64,000 bases of DNA, taken from Erpetoichthys calabaricus. Its lineage: Eukaryota > Chordata > Cladistia > Polypteriformes > Polypteridae. The notes under the pieces are model-generated. The model had not been told where the DNA came from, searched no databases, and was given only the letters and a program-made list of their open reading frames with translations. Within the stretch, counting starts at the first letter, position 1; each line of letters starts with the position of its first letter. Below are positions 1 to 10,570 of the stretch, piece after piece. A program made the position numbers and the translations under genes. The stretch spans positions 68,274,960-68,338,959 of the forward strand of contig NC_041409.2 of assembly GCF_900747795.2 (NCBI RefSeq), written 5' to 3'.

Positions 1-170
1 GGCCCTAGTGTATGCTTGGTGTGTGGGTGTGTTTGTGTGTGTCCTGCGGTGGGTTGGCACCCTGCCCAGGATTGGTTCCTGCCTTGTGCCCTGTGTTGGC
101 TGGGATTGGCTCCAGCAGACCCCCGTGACCCTGTGTTCGGATTCAGCGGGTTGGAAAATGGATGGATGGA
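1..170 (+). repeat. tRNA-derived SINE, family A, 3' half
   Basis: This is the 3' half of the SINE whose complete copies lie at 27050-27429 and 45485-45842 on the - strand. It is cut off by the window start, so its tRNA-like head is not visible. It ends in the family's (GGAT)n-type tail at about 155-172. Confidence 0.85.
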
Positions 171-1414
171 TAATGAGCATGTTAGGTGACTAATGCTGAA
201 GTAGTGGCAGTCTTTTAGCACTCAGTGTCATTTGCCTGGGTGTCTGCTCTGTTCATTGTCAATTGTCGTTATTAGGATACAATTAAGGGAACAAACTACA
301 TAGAACACACGTATTAATAGGAAAACTCCAAAAGAGTGTTAAGGATTATAGCTATTTGAATAAATGCCGCAGCCACGTGGGGTTCTTGGGACAGAGTTTA
401 AGAAGCACTGCTTTCCATTTAGAGCATGTTATTGAATGGAGACTGTCTGGTCAACTCGAACACAAATCAAATCAAATAAAATTTCACCTGTCACACACAA
501 TTATAAACACAGTGCAAAGCCGTAGTGAAATACTTAGTTGCAGAAGCTGAAGAAAATGTAAACATTATAATAAACTCCAACCCAAATCCCAACCCACCAA
601 ACACACATAAGAACTTCTGGGCTGGATAACAATGGACCTGCTGCAGTCAGTAACAGGCTTGAAGGTATCACAAGAAGTAGCCTAATCAGATCTGCTCAGG
701 CATTAGCATTTGACTAGAGAAGGCCCAAGCTTGCTGTTTATACAAAAGGACTATGCTCACAGAAGTTTGTTCTTTGAGATGTTCCCCTAGATGAAGTCAC
801 TAGCAACTAGGGGAACTATGAACAATAGGTTGATAACAAAGTAAATCATTTCTGTTTCTGTGTTAATAAACATTAAAACAGGATGATATAACTTATCTCC
901 CTAGGCAGTAACTCAATGAATAACTGCATCAACTTTAAAATAGTTCAATCATGATTTATGTTTAATACAAAAAATGCTTATTTATTGCTATTTGATTGTC
1001 ACTGCTTATTTTATTGTTCATTCATTGTTATTATTCATTCATTTATTCCAGCTTAAGACAAACATCAGGCAAATCCCACATCTGTTATAAAGTTAGAGAG
1101 TTCCCAAGCAGTCAGTCCCAAACAGTTTCCAAAAATGATCAATACAGCTGAAATCCTGTCATAAACCCTGGCTAGTAACAGAGGGGGCTACATAGAATCA
1201 TTATAAATAAAAGATTTATTATTCATTTATTCCTATTAATACGTTTGTACGTTTGACCGAAAATAAGTTTAGAGCATCACAAAGGCAACACCTTCAAAAA
1301 AGGAAATACCAAAAACAAACACAGACCTAATGCTAAATCCAAAGAGTAGTCAAAATACAGAAAGAATATAAAAATCCAGAAATTTAGAAAGCACTAGATA
1401 CAATTATAAATCCA
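171..1414. other. No gene seen; AT-rich flank
   Basis: I see no convincing coding exon and no repeat I can name in this stretch. It lies upstream of the KLHL28 promoter, where TOGARAM1 might be expected on the - strand, but no TOG-domain coding sequence is visible. Confidence 0.4.
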
Positions 1415-1470
1415 AAAACTATCCATCCATCCATCAATTTTCCAACCCGCTGAATCCGAAAAACACATTT
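1415..1470 (-). repeat. SINE family A tail fragment
   Basis: The 'ccatccatcc' run followed by 'tttccaacccgctgaatccg' is the reverse complement of the family A tail and terminal body. Only the 3' end is present. Confidence 0.7.
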
Positions 1471-1729
1471 GAATGAACTGGAAGAGGCTGTGTGTTGTCC
1501 CTGACATTTTAAGGCTGAAGGCAGTCCCTTACACTGATTGGCAGGCAGCCTCGCCTCTTGGGGGGAACCACCCACAAAACACAAGGGACGTAACATGAGC
1601 ATAAGGAATCAAGTAAACAGGGGCCTAACTACCATGTGTATAGGGTGTGACATCACACGGCAGAAGTAGCAGGATGATTTCTGAAATGTACAGGGCTATA
1701 CTGTCTGCTCAGATTCATCCAAATGCTAC

Positions 1730-2245
1730 AAAACTGATAGAACGATGCAAAGTACAGTAGTGGAATATTCTTCAAAAGCAAAGTCAATCAACTGACCCCA
1801 ACTCAATTGGACATGAATTATACTTGCTGAAGACAAAACTAATGGCATAAAGTCCAATGAAGAAGCAGCAACTGAAGACAGCTACAGAAACAGTCTGGCA
1901 AATTATCATTAGGGTGGAAACCCAGCATCCATGTGTTCCAGACTTCAGGCAGTCATTGACCATAAAGGATTTTCAACCAAATATTGAAAATGACTATTAT
2001 ATTTATTATTATGTTAGTTTGTCCAAATACTTTTGAGCCCGTGGAAATAAGGGCTATGCAGAAAAATACTGTCATTCCTAAACGGCTCATATGATATTTT
2101 TGGTGAACCCCTTAAGTTAAACTTGAAAGTCTACACTTCAATCACATAATGAATGCTTAATTTCAAATCCATTGTGATGGCATACAGAGGCAAAATTATG
2201 AAAATTGTGTTGTTGCTATCCAAGTGTTTATGGAAGTAATATGTA
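1730..2245 (+). mobile_element. Tc1-type transposon relic, 3' end
   Basis: The stretch around 1860-1990 resembles the last part of a fish Tc1 transposase gene, including the characteristic 'ttcaggcagtcattgac' region. It is followed at 2010-2240 by a typical Tc1 3' segment with the phrases 'gtccaaatacttttgagccc', 'ttcaaatccattgtg' and 'caaaattatgaaaattgtg'. No intact reading frame remains and the 5' half is absent or unrecognisable. This is an old, inactive fragment; the assignment rests on remembered fish Tc1 consensus. Confidence 0.6.
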
Positions 2246-2845
2246 TTACTTTTTGGAATTAAACCCTGTACTTTTGAAATTGATGGTGCTTAAGGAACAG
2301 TGGCTGGTACTTTTGGAGCTGGGGCTCCTAACGCAGTTGGTACCTGATCATTTGTATTATCATAATTAGGTACATGGGAAGCAAAATGTTCTTTTACTGC
2401 TATAGAAGTGACATAAGGTTTTAATTGGTTGTGATGAACATCTTGAGTGGATTCATCAGGAGAGCCTTGTGGTTTACATACCATACTCCATTTCCATCTA
2501 AATGTCAGACTCCCTGTACAACAAAATAAGGACCTTGCCAGTGTGGTGCTAGTTTACACCTGGAATGTGCTGGATTATTCAACCAAACCACATCTTCATG
2601 ATAGGCAGTGTATTTTACTCTTTGTTATACTGGGCCTTTTGGGGATAATGGGCATGTTGGCAGTGTTACCAATTGTACTAATAAACAAACTGTGAATATG
2701 ACATACAGATATAGCGTATTCTTCAGGAGTGCCAGGAGAAGCAGAACATAGCTCTTCAGTGGATGAAAAGATGAACTAGCAACTTGGGTATGTATTCAGT
2801 GATAGAATGGACACTAGTATTGTAGGACAACTGAATTGAGCGTAG

Positions 2846-3262
2846 TACTCTCTTAAAAATAAAGGTGCCAGAGTGGTTCTTCAGCACAATGCAATAGGGA
2901 AACCATTTTTGGTTCCCAAATGACCCATCCACATGAAGGTTCCAGAAAGATCAATTTATTTATTTAGACCTGTAACAGGCTCCATACAATAAATAACCAT
3001 GAACTGAAGATAGATTTGTGAAATACCAATGGGTCATGTTTTATAAAGTTTCCAATTGACCTCCTGCTTTGGCTACATAAGTCAGAGTGTTTGTATACAA
3101 CCATACAGGATAAGTCAATGTTTCTTAATCTGTTAGCATTCTGCAATTTAGCCTACCATACATTAAATATTTGCTTTGTCAAGCAATAGTTCTATAAGGA
3201 ACCACATGACCCAGTAAACAACAATAAAATACCATTAAAGAACCATTATTTCTAAGAATGTA
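2846..3262. mobile_element. Non-autonomous DNA transposon (MITE) inside the LTR fossil
   Basis: The two ends are imperfect inverted repeats: 'cttaaaaataaaggtgcc' with 'gtggttctt' on the left matches the reverse complement of the 'aagaaccattatttctaag' end on the right. Such ends are common in fish MITEs of hAT or related type. It interrupts the integrase part of the surrounding LTR-element fossil and so is younger than it. No transposase is present. Confidence 0.5.
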
Positions 3263-3825
3263 AAGTATCCCAAGGTTGATTCTGTTAGTAAAAACATTTA
3301 ACTAGTTGTTCTTCAGGAATCCAGTTAAACCTTACTATTAAGCTATCCCCTTTTGGATGATATGGGGAGGTTCTTTTCTTTACAATGTCTAATTTGGAAA
3401 ACAAATCCACTTCAAATTCCGTTCCCTGATCAGTGTGTAGTTTTTCTGGGATTCTTTGCTCAGTTATACATTATTCAAAGATGTGTTGAGCAACAGTAAC
3501 TGCCTGTTGGTCCTGCAATGAATACAAATTTACTTATTTGGTGAAATAATCTTGCATCACTGAAACATATTTCTTGCCCATAGAAATTATGGGAAGCTCA
3601 GTGATGTCTGCAAACACTTTCTCAAATGGTTGACTAGATCTTACTGTTTGTAGTGGAGGTACACACTGTTTACAATATCCCTCTATGTTCTTAGACCTAA
3701 ATGGACAATAAAATTGCTGTGTTGCTTAGAAAAGTGTCTTTTTGAGGCCAAAATGGTGAACTGTTTGATGTCCATGTACTGTAGAACCTTGCTAACTGTT
3801 TGGTGTCCATGTACCATAGAACCTA

Positions 3826-3862
3826 ATTTCCCCTTGGGGATTAATAAAGTCTATCAAATCAA
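3826..3862 (+). repeat. LINE/SINE 3' tail fragment
   Basis: The short phrase 'cccttggggattaataaagt' followed by 'tctatc' is the 3' terminus of a common fish retroposon group. A related tail is at 60105-60187. Only the terminal few tens of bases are present. Confidence 0.5.
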
Positions 3863-4043
3863 GTCAAAATAAAACTATTATTACTTGGGCAATGAGAGGT
3901 TGACTTTGCATTTCCATGCCTCTTACCATCTTGATGTGTGATAACTCGATCATACACATGAAGTTCTAAATCCCAACGATCTCTTTGTCTTGTAGCATCA
4001 TGCTGAATGGTCACATTCTTTAAACTTAGTAAGGGATGGTGGT

Positions 4044-4046
<3 letters not shown>

Positions 4047-4077
<31 letters not shown>

Positions 4078-4200
4078 TCATTACATTTATATAGCGCTTT
4101 TCTCAGTACTCAAAGCGCTATCCACACAGGGAGGAACCGGGAAGCGAACCCACAATCTTCCACAGTCTCCTTACTGCAAAGCAGCAGCACTACCACTGCG
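4047..4200 (-). repeat. tRNA-derived SINE, family B
   Basis: On the - strand the head has a B-box-like 'gggttcgcttcc' and an A-box-like region near 'gcagtggtagtgc', as in a tRNA promoter. The 3' body 'agcgctttgagtactgag' and 'cgctatataaatgtaatg' is followed by an (ATT)n tail at 4047-4077. Other copies are at 19461-21222 (split), 48008-48152 and 53703-53839. Confidence 0.85.
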
Positions 4201-4565
4201 GATAATAACAAAAGGACAACCAGTCAAGTAAAGATAAAAGCGTCTGACTACACTATTGCCCACAATTTTTGGTCAAAGGTGGACCAGATTCATTCTATAG
4301 CTGTTAACACATGGTTTGCATATGCAACTAAGCTTTTCAACACCCAGCACTGGTGCATTCAGCATTATGAGTAGCATCTGTGTATAAAATGAAGAGTGTT
4401 GAAGTGTCCGGGTATTTCAGTATAGGGGGATTAGAAAGTGCTTGTCAGAAATACTGAAATGTCACTTTGCACTTTCTTGTCCAAGAGAATGCAACATGCT
4501 TTTGTGTCTATGTAAAGGGGCATCTTTTGTCGCAATTGTTTTAATAAAGCGGCGTTAATATGAGT

Positions 4566-4625
4566 AGAGGCCTACAAACACTCTGACTTAAGTAGCCGAA
4601 GCAGGAGGTCAATTGGAAACTTTAT
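4566..4625 (-). repeat. Inverted copy of the 3041-3098 segment
   Basis: The reverse complement of this stretch matches 3041-3098 with few differences, sharing for example 'agtttccaattgacctcct'. The earlier copy lies inside the MITE at 2846-3262, so this is probably another fragment of that family, just upstream of the KLHL28 promoter. Confidence 0.6.
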
Positions 4626-4739
4626 ATATTACTGTAGGTTCTAACTTAACGCCATCCTTTTACACTTTGTACCCTAAAAAGCGTACAGATTTCAAATAAC
4701 TAAAATAATAACATAAACGGCATCCTACAAGTACAAAAT

Positions 4740-4989
4740 GCGACTTTCTCAGTAGCTGCGCAGTACCTTGTACGTCTTGAAAGTGCCGCCCACTTCCATG
4801 AGGTCACATTTCACGTTTCACTTTCCCCTCCCCTTCCCGGAAGTTTCGTAGTCCAACCTGTTATTGTGTGTGTTTGTTTTCCTGGACTGGTGCCTGGGGT
4901 TCCTATTGCTGCATTAATCTCTCTCTCTCTCTCCATCCTGCAACGAAAACATCCCCAATTGTACCTGTGCAACGGCAGACAAATCATAG
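4740..4989 (+). promoter_or_regulatory. KLHL28: Candidate KLHL28 promoter and non-coding exon 1
   Basis: This stretch is richer in GC and CpG than its surroundings and contains an ETS-type motif 'cccggaagt' near 4836. A possible splice donor, 'atcatag' followed by 'gtaata', ends a putative exon at 4989. A non-coding first exon is required because the splice acceptor of the first coding exon abuts its ATG. In human, KLHL28 and TOGARAM1 start divergently from a shared promoter, which would fit a CpG-rich ETS promoter, but no TOGARAM1 exon is visible to the left. The exact start site and donor are inference. Confidence 0.4.
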
Positions 4990-5368
4990 GTAATATAAAT
5001 ATTATTTTTATGGAGGTCTCCTTTTAATTTGCATTTGTTGTCGTTTGTACTGCATTTTGTGCGAGGCATCGCGGAAGCTCGGCGCATTTGGCGTCAGTTT
5101 ACAATCACAGTAATGTTTTTAAAACACGGCAGTCTTGTGCATAAATAAAATCGAGCGCCATATGTGAAAAGTAGTTAAACCGACACATCGAGGGTACCTT
5201 AAATATTTGGTGCGTAAATTAATAATGCACACCGAATAAGGGGATGGGAGCGATTTGTGCTGCAGCGGATGCCATTAGCCTCACTAGTCTGATATTTCGT
5301 TGAGTGGGAATGAATGAATGAGTAAAACAATCTGTTTAACATTTTTTTCTGACTTCTTTGCTTCAGAA

Positions 5369-5425
5369 GCGCTTTGAGTAGTGAGAAAAACGCTATATAA
5401 ATGTAAAGAATCATCAGTATTATTA
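5369..5425 (+). repeat. SINE family B tail fragment
   Basis: The phrase 'agcgctttgagtagtgag' followed by 'cgctatataaatgtaaag' and 'tattatt' is the sense 3' end of SINE family B. The tRNA-like head is missing. Confidence 0.6.
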
Positions 5426-6444
5426 AAATATGTAACAGGGCAACATGCTTTTTTGTATTGTAAGTTTTTGTTTTCTTATTAGGAGGACGTTTTCATGAAT
5501 AAGGGTATATAATTATTTCGTTATGTTAATTTTTACCTTTCGTTATGTTAATTTTTACCCTAATGCAGGCATTTGCCATCAAATGCACTACGCTTTAACG
5601 TGTGGTGAGCTTGTATCATTTTACGACAGTACATGCGTGAGGGTGCTCAGTCATAGACTTGTGTCCCGTCTAGTATGCCGTCCAGGACTGGGTCCCACCT
5701 TTCCGGCATATGCCATTATGGATGGATTGGTATGAATGTAAAGTATGTATTGATCAGCACTTGTCTGCAAACCATTACCAAGTTTAAAAAAAAAATGAGA
5801 ATCGGTTCGCTTGTCAGCATGGAAGCATTGATTTGAGAAATATACTTTTTTGCAACCGTGAAATGTGAAACAAATAATGGAAATGGTTGGTGGGTTGATT
5901 GGATTAACATATAAAGAATATGAAGTTAAATTCCCATTTTAAAAAGTTACAGCAGTCAAGCTACTTGTTTGAACATATAGTAGGCCAAATGTTGTTTTGT
6001 TTTTTTATTTGAACTATGTTTATGTTTTATTAGCTGGATTTGCATATAATGCAAAAAGTATCCACTGTAACTGGTACAATTTTTTTTCTCAAGAAAATTT
6101 GTTGGGATAGTTCATTCTTTGTTACAATATTTTGAATCCAGAATGCTGTACAAAGATGATATTACAAAACTTCCCACTGAAAATTATTTGTAAATTTATT
6201 CTGGACAAATTCAGTTACCAATTAGTATACTGTTTCAAATATACTTTGAGAGAGTTAACTTCAACTTGTACATTTTGAATATTTCCTCTGATACATATCC
6301 AACAGCCATTCCTGGTGACAAAATGGATTTCCAATACAAGTTTGTACAAGCTGAAGCCAGTTCTGCCTCATCATAAATTTTAAACAGTAAGTTAAACCAT
6401 AACTGAAATTGCATAGAATGTTTTTCTGTTTTATGACTAATGAG

Positions 6445-6514
6445 TTTGTAAACTTGCCATTGCTTTTGAACCGGAGGTTGGCAAAGAAAGCGAGCAGGGG
6501 GCAGAGTCCCCTAG
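6445..6514 (+). mobile_element. Helitron 3' terminus
   Basis: The end 'cgagcagggggcagagtccc' then CTAG followed by T has the GC hairpin and CTRR terminus of Helitrons. It matches the ends of the copies at 8802, 17414 and 32315. The 5' part is missing or too degraded to see. Confidence 0.6.
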
Positions 6515-7068
6515 TAATCCTTAAAAACACTTAAGTGAGAACCTTAAGAATTGCGTATTCTGGAGCAATCTAGAACAACATAGGGATGGTAAAAAGTTCT
6601 TGAAAAATCCAGACTAGCTGAGATTGACTGTACTGCAGTTAAAACTGTCTCAATTCTGCTTTGTAAATGATTGAAATCCAATATGACCATGTGCTGATTT
6701 CTTGAATTTAGAAAACTAATAAAATGTAATAAATCAGATGGGACCCAATAAACAAATATGAATAACAACTTCATGATGACTTTAAATTCTTTACCATGTG
6801 GGACATTGCCCATAGATGCTAATTGAATCCTGTCTGCTGAATCTGTCTGCAAGATCCTCTTAGAAAATTACACATCTGAGGCACGGCATTGCAGAAAAAA
6901 ACATGGCAGTTGGGTTGTCTTGGCAGACATTTTTCTTTTTACATTTCGGTATAAAGATCAAATCTGTTTTGCATGTTTGAAAGTTGGAAACCTTTTGAAT
7001 AGAAGTATAACCAAGTTTTTGTTTAGAATAATTCTGTATTTAAAACACAAGCCTGTCAGATAACTTAC

Positions 7069-7473
7069 TGTTGCGGTTGAGTGAGGTATGGCATGATCAC
7101 AGGGTATGTTGCTACTCCAGTGGGATCGGCCCTTTTAATAATTGTGCCGACAAAGCACAAATAATAAGAACAAAGGCATAAGTTGCAGTATCTTCAGAGA
7201 AATTAGATTAGCTTGGTTGACCACTCAGTCCCCTTGGGGTAGAGCTCTGTCCCAGGGTCTACCCAGTTCCAAAATGAGACATCACTTTTCATGAATGCCT
7301 TGGTTTTATAGTCTTGGTTGGCCTGAAGGGATGGAGTCAGTTTTCCTCATTGGCCGGCCTCTCTAAGCTGTAGTTATGGGGAGGAGGGGTAATAATATTA
7401 GCAACAGCACCCCCTCGTGTCCCAGTGTAGTTATCTCTTCACTCTGATAACCCTGGAAGGAGAGCCTATGACA
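7069..7473 (-). mobile_element. Possible solo LTR (fossil)
   Basis: This 405-bp block can be read as TG...CA on either strand. On the - strand it has a TATA-like 'ctataaaacc' in its middle. Its GC-richer, structured sequence differs from the AT-rich intron around it. I found no target duplication and do not recognise the family. The LTR call is tentative. Confidence 0.25.
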
Positions 7474-8139
7474 TGCAGCGTGAGCAGTTATGGTACTAAC
7501 ACAATTATAATTTTTCTCTAACCATATAAATTATATTTAGGCTCTTGAACTAATCTGAATACCCTAACATATTTACAAAATTATTTGAAATTGAAGTATA
7601 ATATTTATCACTAATCATTTAACTCTGATCTCTCTTTTTGTATCGTTGCTAGTGTATTCAAATCAGCAAATATCACCATCCAGTCAATGCTTGGTATCGG
7701 TTTTTCAGGCAAGGGAGAACTTTTTTTTTTTTTAGAATTTCAGGAACAGAAGCAAATGTGAAAATTATAATCATCAGGTCATTGATGATGGTGCACAACA
7801 GAGGACAGGATTTGCAGAGTTTAACACAAACATTAATGTAAAACTATTCTACTGATTATAACATTTTTAAAAATTGTGTTAATTTCTGGAATCTGTTTAA
7901 GGAGACAGTCAGAATCTCTATTAAATGTCTCTTAAGTTTACATTGGAAATGTTTTGTTAAAAGGGCAGGTGTCTTTTAACTTGCAGGACAGTTTGAAACA
8001 ACCTAGGAAGAGCAAAGTTTTTTTCGCATTCGGTTTCATACTATACATTTATTGTTTTTAATCATACGGATCTGCCTGATCACATCTCCCAAAGAGCCAG
8101 AACATAACGTAATTTTTCCCCCCATAGGATCAATGCTTC

Positions 8140-8801
8140 TTTGGTATCTGTGTGTGAATCACTGGAGCCCACAGCAACTGGTCTTGATATTGCAGGTAGT
8201 GCTGAGCAAATGGAGTTCAGATTTGTTCCATGCAATGCCAAGGAACATTCTGAGGATTATGTGCATCATCATTTTTATTTGCATTCAGGTCAGTTGTTAT
8301 GTGCATTTTCAAATCACCTCATTTCAGTGACACAGCTGATGGTGTACTGGGTGGAGGCCACTTCCGATGCTTTTAAGGAAGCAAAAACAGTAACTAAGTA
8401 TCCACCCCAAAAATGTTGTATTGCTCCTGATGTTCTCCCTGTTGATAAAATAGGTAGGAGCAAAACTTGTCACATTGAAGATGACAAGTTTGATGATTGC
8501 CCCTGAAAATTATTGAGCCTGTTGATTATCCTTCATGATTGCCAAATAACTAAATCTGACTGCCAGTGAGGAACATAAATTGCTGGTAAAATGGTTTGGA
8601 ATTCATTCATTTCAGCAAATAAGAAGAATTAGATCAGTGCATATCAGCTGCTGATTTTGGGATGGTTTGGGAACATCTAGAAGCATCCTATGGCTCATCT
8701 GAAAAAATAGAAATTGCATTTTTGAGAAGCTGGAGCCATTTCAAAAAATTAATTCTTCAGAGTTATTTAAGTTGAAAGGAGTTGGTTATTTGCTGAAAGA
8801 A
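8140..8801 (+). mobile_element. Fossil BEL/Pao-type gag-like fragment
   Basis: The right part (about 8550-8800) resembles the gag-like region (DUF1759 style) found in BEL/Pao LTR retrotransposons. A longer open stretch at 8141-8506 precedes it and may be part of the same element. The copy is broken, with several breaks, and its right side is cut by the Helitron inserted at 8802. No LTRs or pol were recognised. It predates the Helitron. Confidence 0.45.
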
Positions 8802-10026
8802 CTAGGGGGCTCTGCCCCCTGTTCACTTCGCTCGCGAGCCCCTATGTGGACGCAACGTGCTAGCCACTTTGCAGCTCTCCCGCTCGCGTATGGGGAAGTG
8901 GATGTACAACTTAAGCAGATTGTTATTTTCATGGGAATTGTTATATATTCATAATGGATCTAACTATTTTACATTACAGTGAGTAATTAACCATAGTAAA
9001 AAATAGTAAAACTTAATAGATTGAAAGAAAATTATGTTTCATGTTGTTTTATACTTTTTCGTTCTGTTTGGCTTTGAAATTAATATGCAAATACTTTTTA
9101 AACTTATACTTTTATCGTAAAACTTCAGTAAAAACAATATTTGGAATTAACTTTTCGTCAGTATCGCTTTGAATTTTGATTCCGTGTTTGGAGTTGCATC
9201 ATGAAAACCCAACTGCCGTTGAGTGAATATCATTTCTTTCTCTCTAATAAATAAACAGACTTTTTCAATTGTTTGGCCCTGTGATTTGTTGTCATAGCAA
9301 AAGCTATTCTAACGGGAAACTGTAAACGTTTTAATATTAATGGCATATCAAGATCTCTTTTGGTGTCTGTTTTCCGTGGAAGATGTACTACATTACCTTT
9401 CTTGTCGCATGTTAAAATTTTACATGTCAGAATTGTTCGACCAATTTTGAATACAGCTAATCTTGTCCTATTGTATAGCCCATCACTCTTGCATAAATTG
9501 TGCAATGACATTACGATACATCCTTCTTTCAACAGTAATTTGGCCAGTGGAAGACTGGACGGTGTTAATGGTTATAAATATTCTACAGGATATTGTAAGT
9601 TGATGTTTTCATCTTCTGCACCATCACCACCAACTGTTTCAGCATAGTCGATTGATGCGCATTTAACCAATTTGCCGTGTAACTGATCAACAATTATTGC
9701 GTTTATTCGTTTGACTTCGTTTGTCGGTGCTAGGTTTGCCTGTGTACTCCTTTCTTCTGTTGATAATCCTTTGGGATGAAATTCTTCATTCAAATTTGGA
9801 CATAATAAGTAGTCTTTTATTGGGAACTTAAAGTGAGGAAAACGTAAAAATTTACAAGAACTGAGAGCGCAGGAACTGTGTCTGACAAAAGAATTCACAT
9901 GAATGAGAGGCGAGAGGACTGTGGCCTTGGGCCGTTAACCGTAAATGGTTGAGAGGATGGCGGGAGTTGAAAAATTCTCTTGGAAATAATCTTGTCTCGT
10001 CTCATGATTTTCTTTTATAATAGAGA
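8802..10026 (-). mobile_element. Helitron with partial helicase
   Basis: On the - strand the element begins 'TCTCTATTATAAAA' at 10026 and ends with a GC hairpin ('gggggcagagccccc') running into CTAG at 8805-8802. It sits between host A and T, as Helitrons do. Inside, two frames encode the C-terminal part of the Helitron helicase; the Rep region is gone, so the copy cannot move itself. Its 3' subterminal sequence ('cccatgaaaataacaatct') is shared with the non-coding copies at 17414 and 32315, which places them in one family. Confidence 0.8.
9230..9898 (-). pseudogene. Helitron helicase C-terminal relic (PIF1-like)
   Basis: Two - strand reading frames, 9898-9572 and 9532-9230, read in order as the last domains of a Helitron Rep-helicase. 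The first contains a stretch like 'LSTEERSTQANLAPTNEVKR' and an 'IDYAETVGGDG' region. The second has 'SDGLYNRTRLAVFKIGR' and 'LQFPVRIAFAMTTN', which match the late helicase motifs of the family. A frame change lies between them, the usual 'NKSQGQT' sequence after 'AFAMTTN' is altered, and everything upstream (Rep endonuclease, early helicase motifs) is missing. In the intact family this protein nicks and unwinds DNA for rolling-circle transposition. This copy is inactive. Confidence 0.75.
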
Positions 10027-10044
10027 TATATATTATAGTAATGG

Positions 10045-10570
10045 ATGGCGGCACACATCATTACCCAGCCGGGATGCCTCTGTAATGGAACAACAAGGAG
10101 AGATGATTTATGAAGGGCACTGCCTCCCCTGAGCTGCTATTAAGCAGTCCTTCTGGGGTGCAACAGTGCCTCGGAGTCCCACAGGGCTATATGGGACTTG
10201 ATCTTGGTCGGCTCAGCCCTGTTGGGTTCTGTGGATGACAACAAGGGACGCTGCGGGAGCAGCAGTGCCCTACTTTGGGCTTCCACCACACCTGGGAGTA
10301 ATTTCAGACCTCCTTAACAAGCCACCTGGAATACTCCTGGGTTCTACTTCTCCAGGAGCCAGAGTTGGGAGGGAGTCAGAGGAAGAGAGAAAGAAGAAAA
10401 GGAAAAGGACTGTTTTATTGGTACTTGTGCTGTGTTGTGTGGAGGGAGCAAAAAGTGCTTCCCATGTAAACATGTACTGTAGCTGGAACTTGTGTCTGTG
10501 TATATATCTGTGGGTATATCTAAACGTATGTATGGAAATGGTCACATCATGCAATAGTAATCATGGGAGC
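10045..10570 (+). mobile_element. LTR-like fossil
   Basis: This GC-richer block shares phrases such as 'gagccagagttgggagg' with the - strand block at 37285-37935, and both look like LTRs of one family. No internal coding region is attached and no target duplication was found. Old, and identified only by style. Confidence 0.3.

Larger units (their letters stand above)
2285..4470 (-). mobile_element. Fossil LTR retrotransposon, pol region (Ty3/gypsy-like)
   Basis: Read on the - strand, this region carries remains of an LTR-element polymerase. An RNase H end comes first (about 4470 down to 3890), then integrase core and integrase C-terminal sequence (about 3730 down to 2290). It is a broken copy with many breaks, old, and without recognised LTRs. 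Other repeats have inserted into it: a MITE at 2846-3262, a short LINE-type tail at 3826-3862 and a SINE at 4047-4200. The Ty3/gypsy assignment is by pol style only; an endogenous retrovirus cannot be excluded. Confidence 0.6.
4990..7068. other. KLHL28 intron 1, left part
   Basis: The segment 5040-5240 is still moderately CpG-rich, as expected next to a promoter. The rest is AT-rich with no coding exon seen. It contains the SINE tail at 5369-5425 and the Helitron end at 6445-6514. Confidence 0.5.

Noticed and set aside
4007-4374. Open frames with poly-Ile or poly-Asn
   Set aside because: They translate the (AAT)n tail and body of a SINE.
8141-8506. 121-codon frame as a host exon
   Set aside because: It adjoins gag-like sequence of a BEL/Pao-type fossil and lacks splice sites matching a known host gene.
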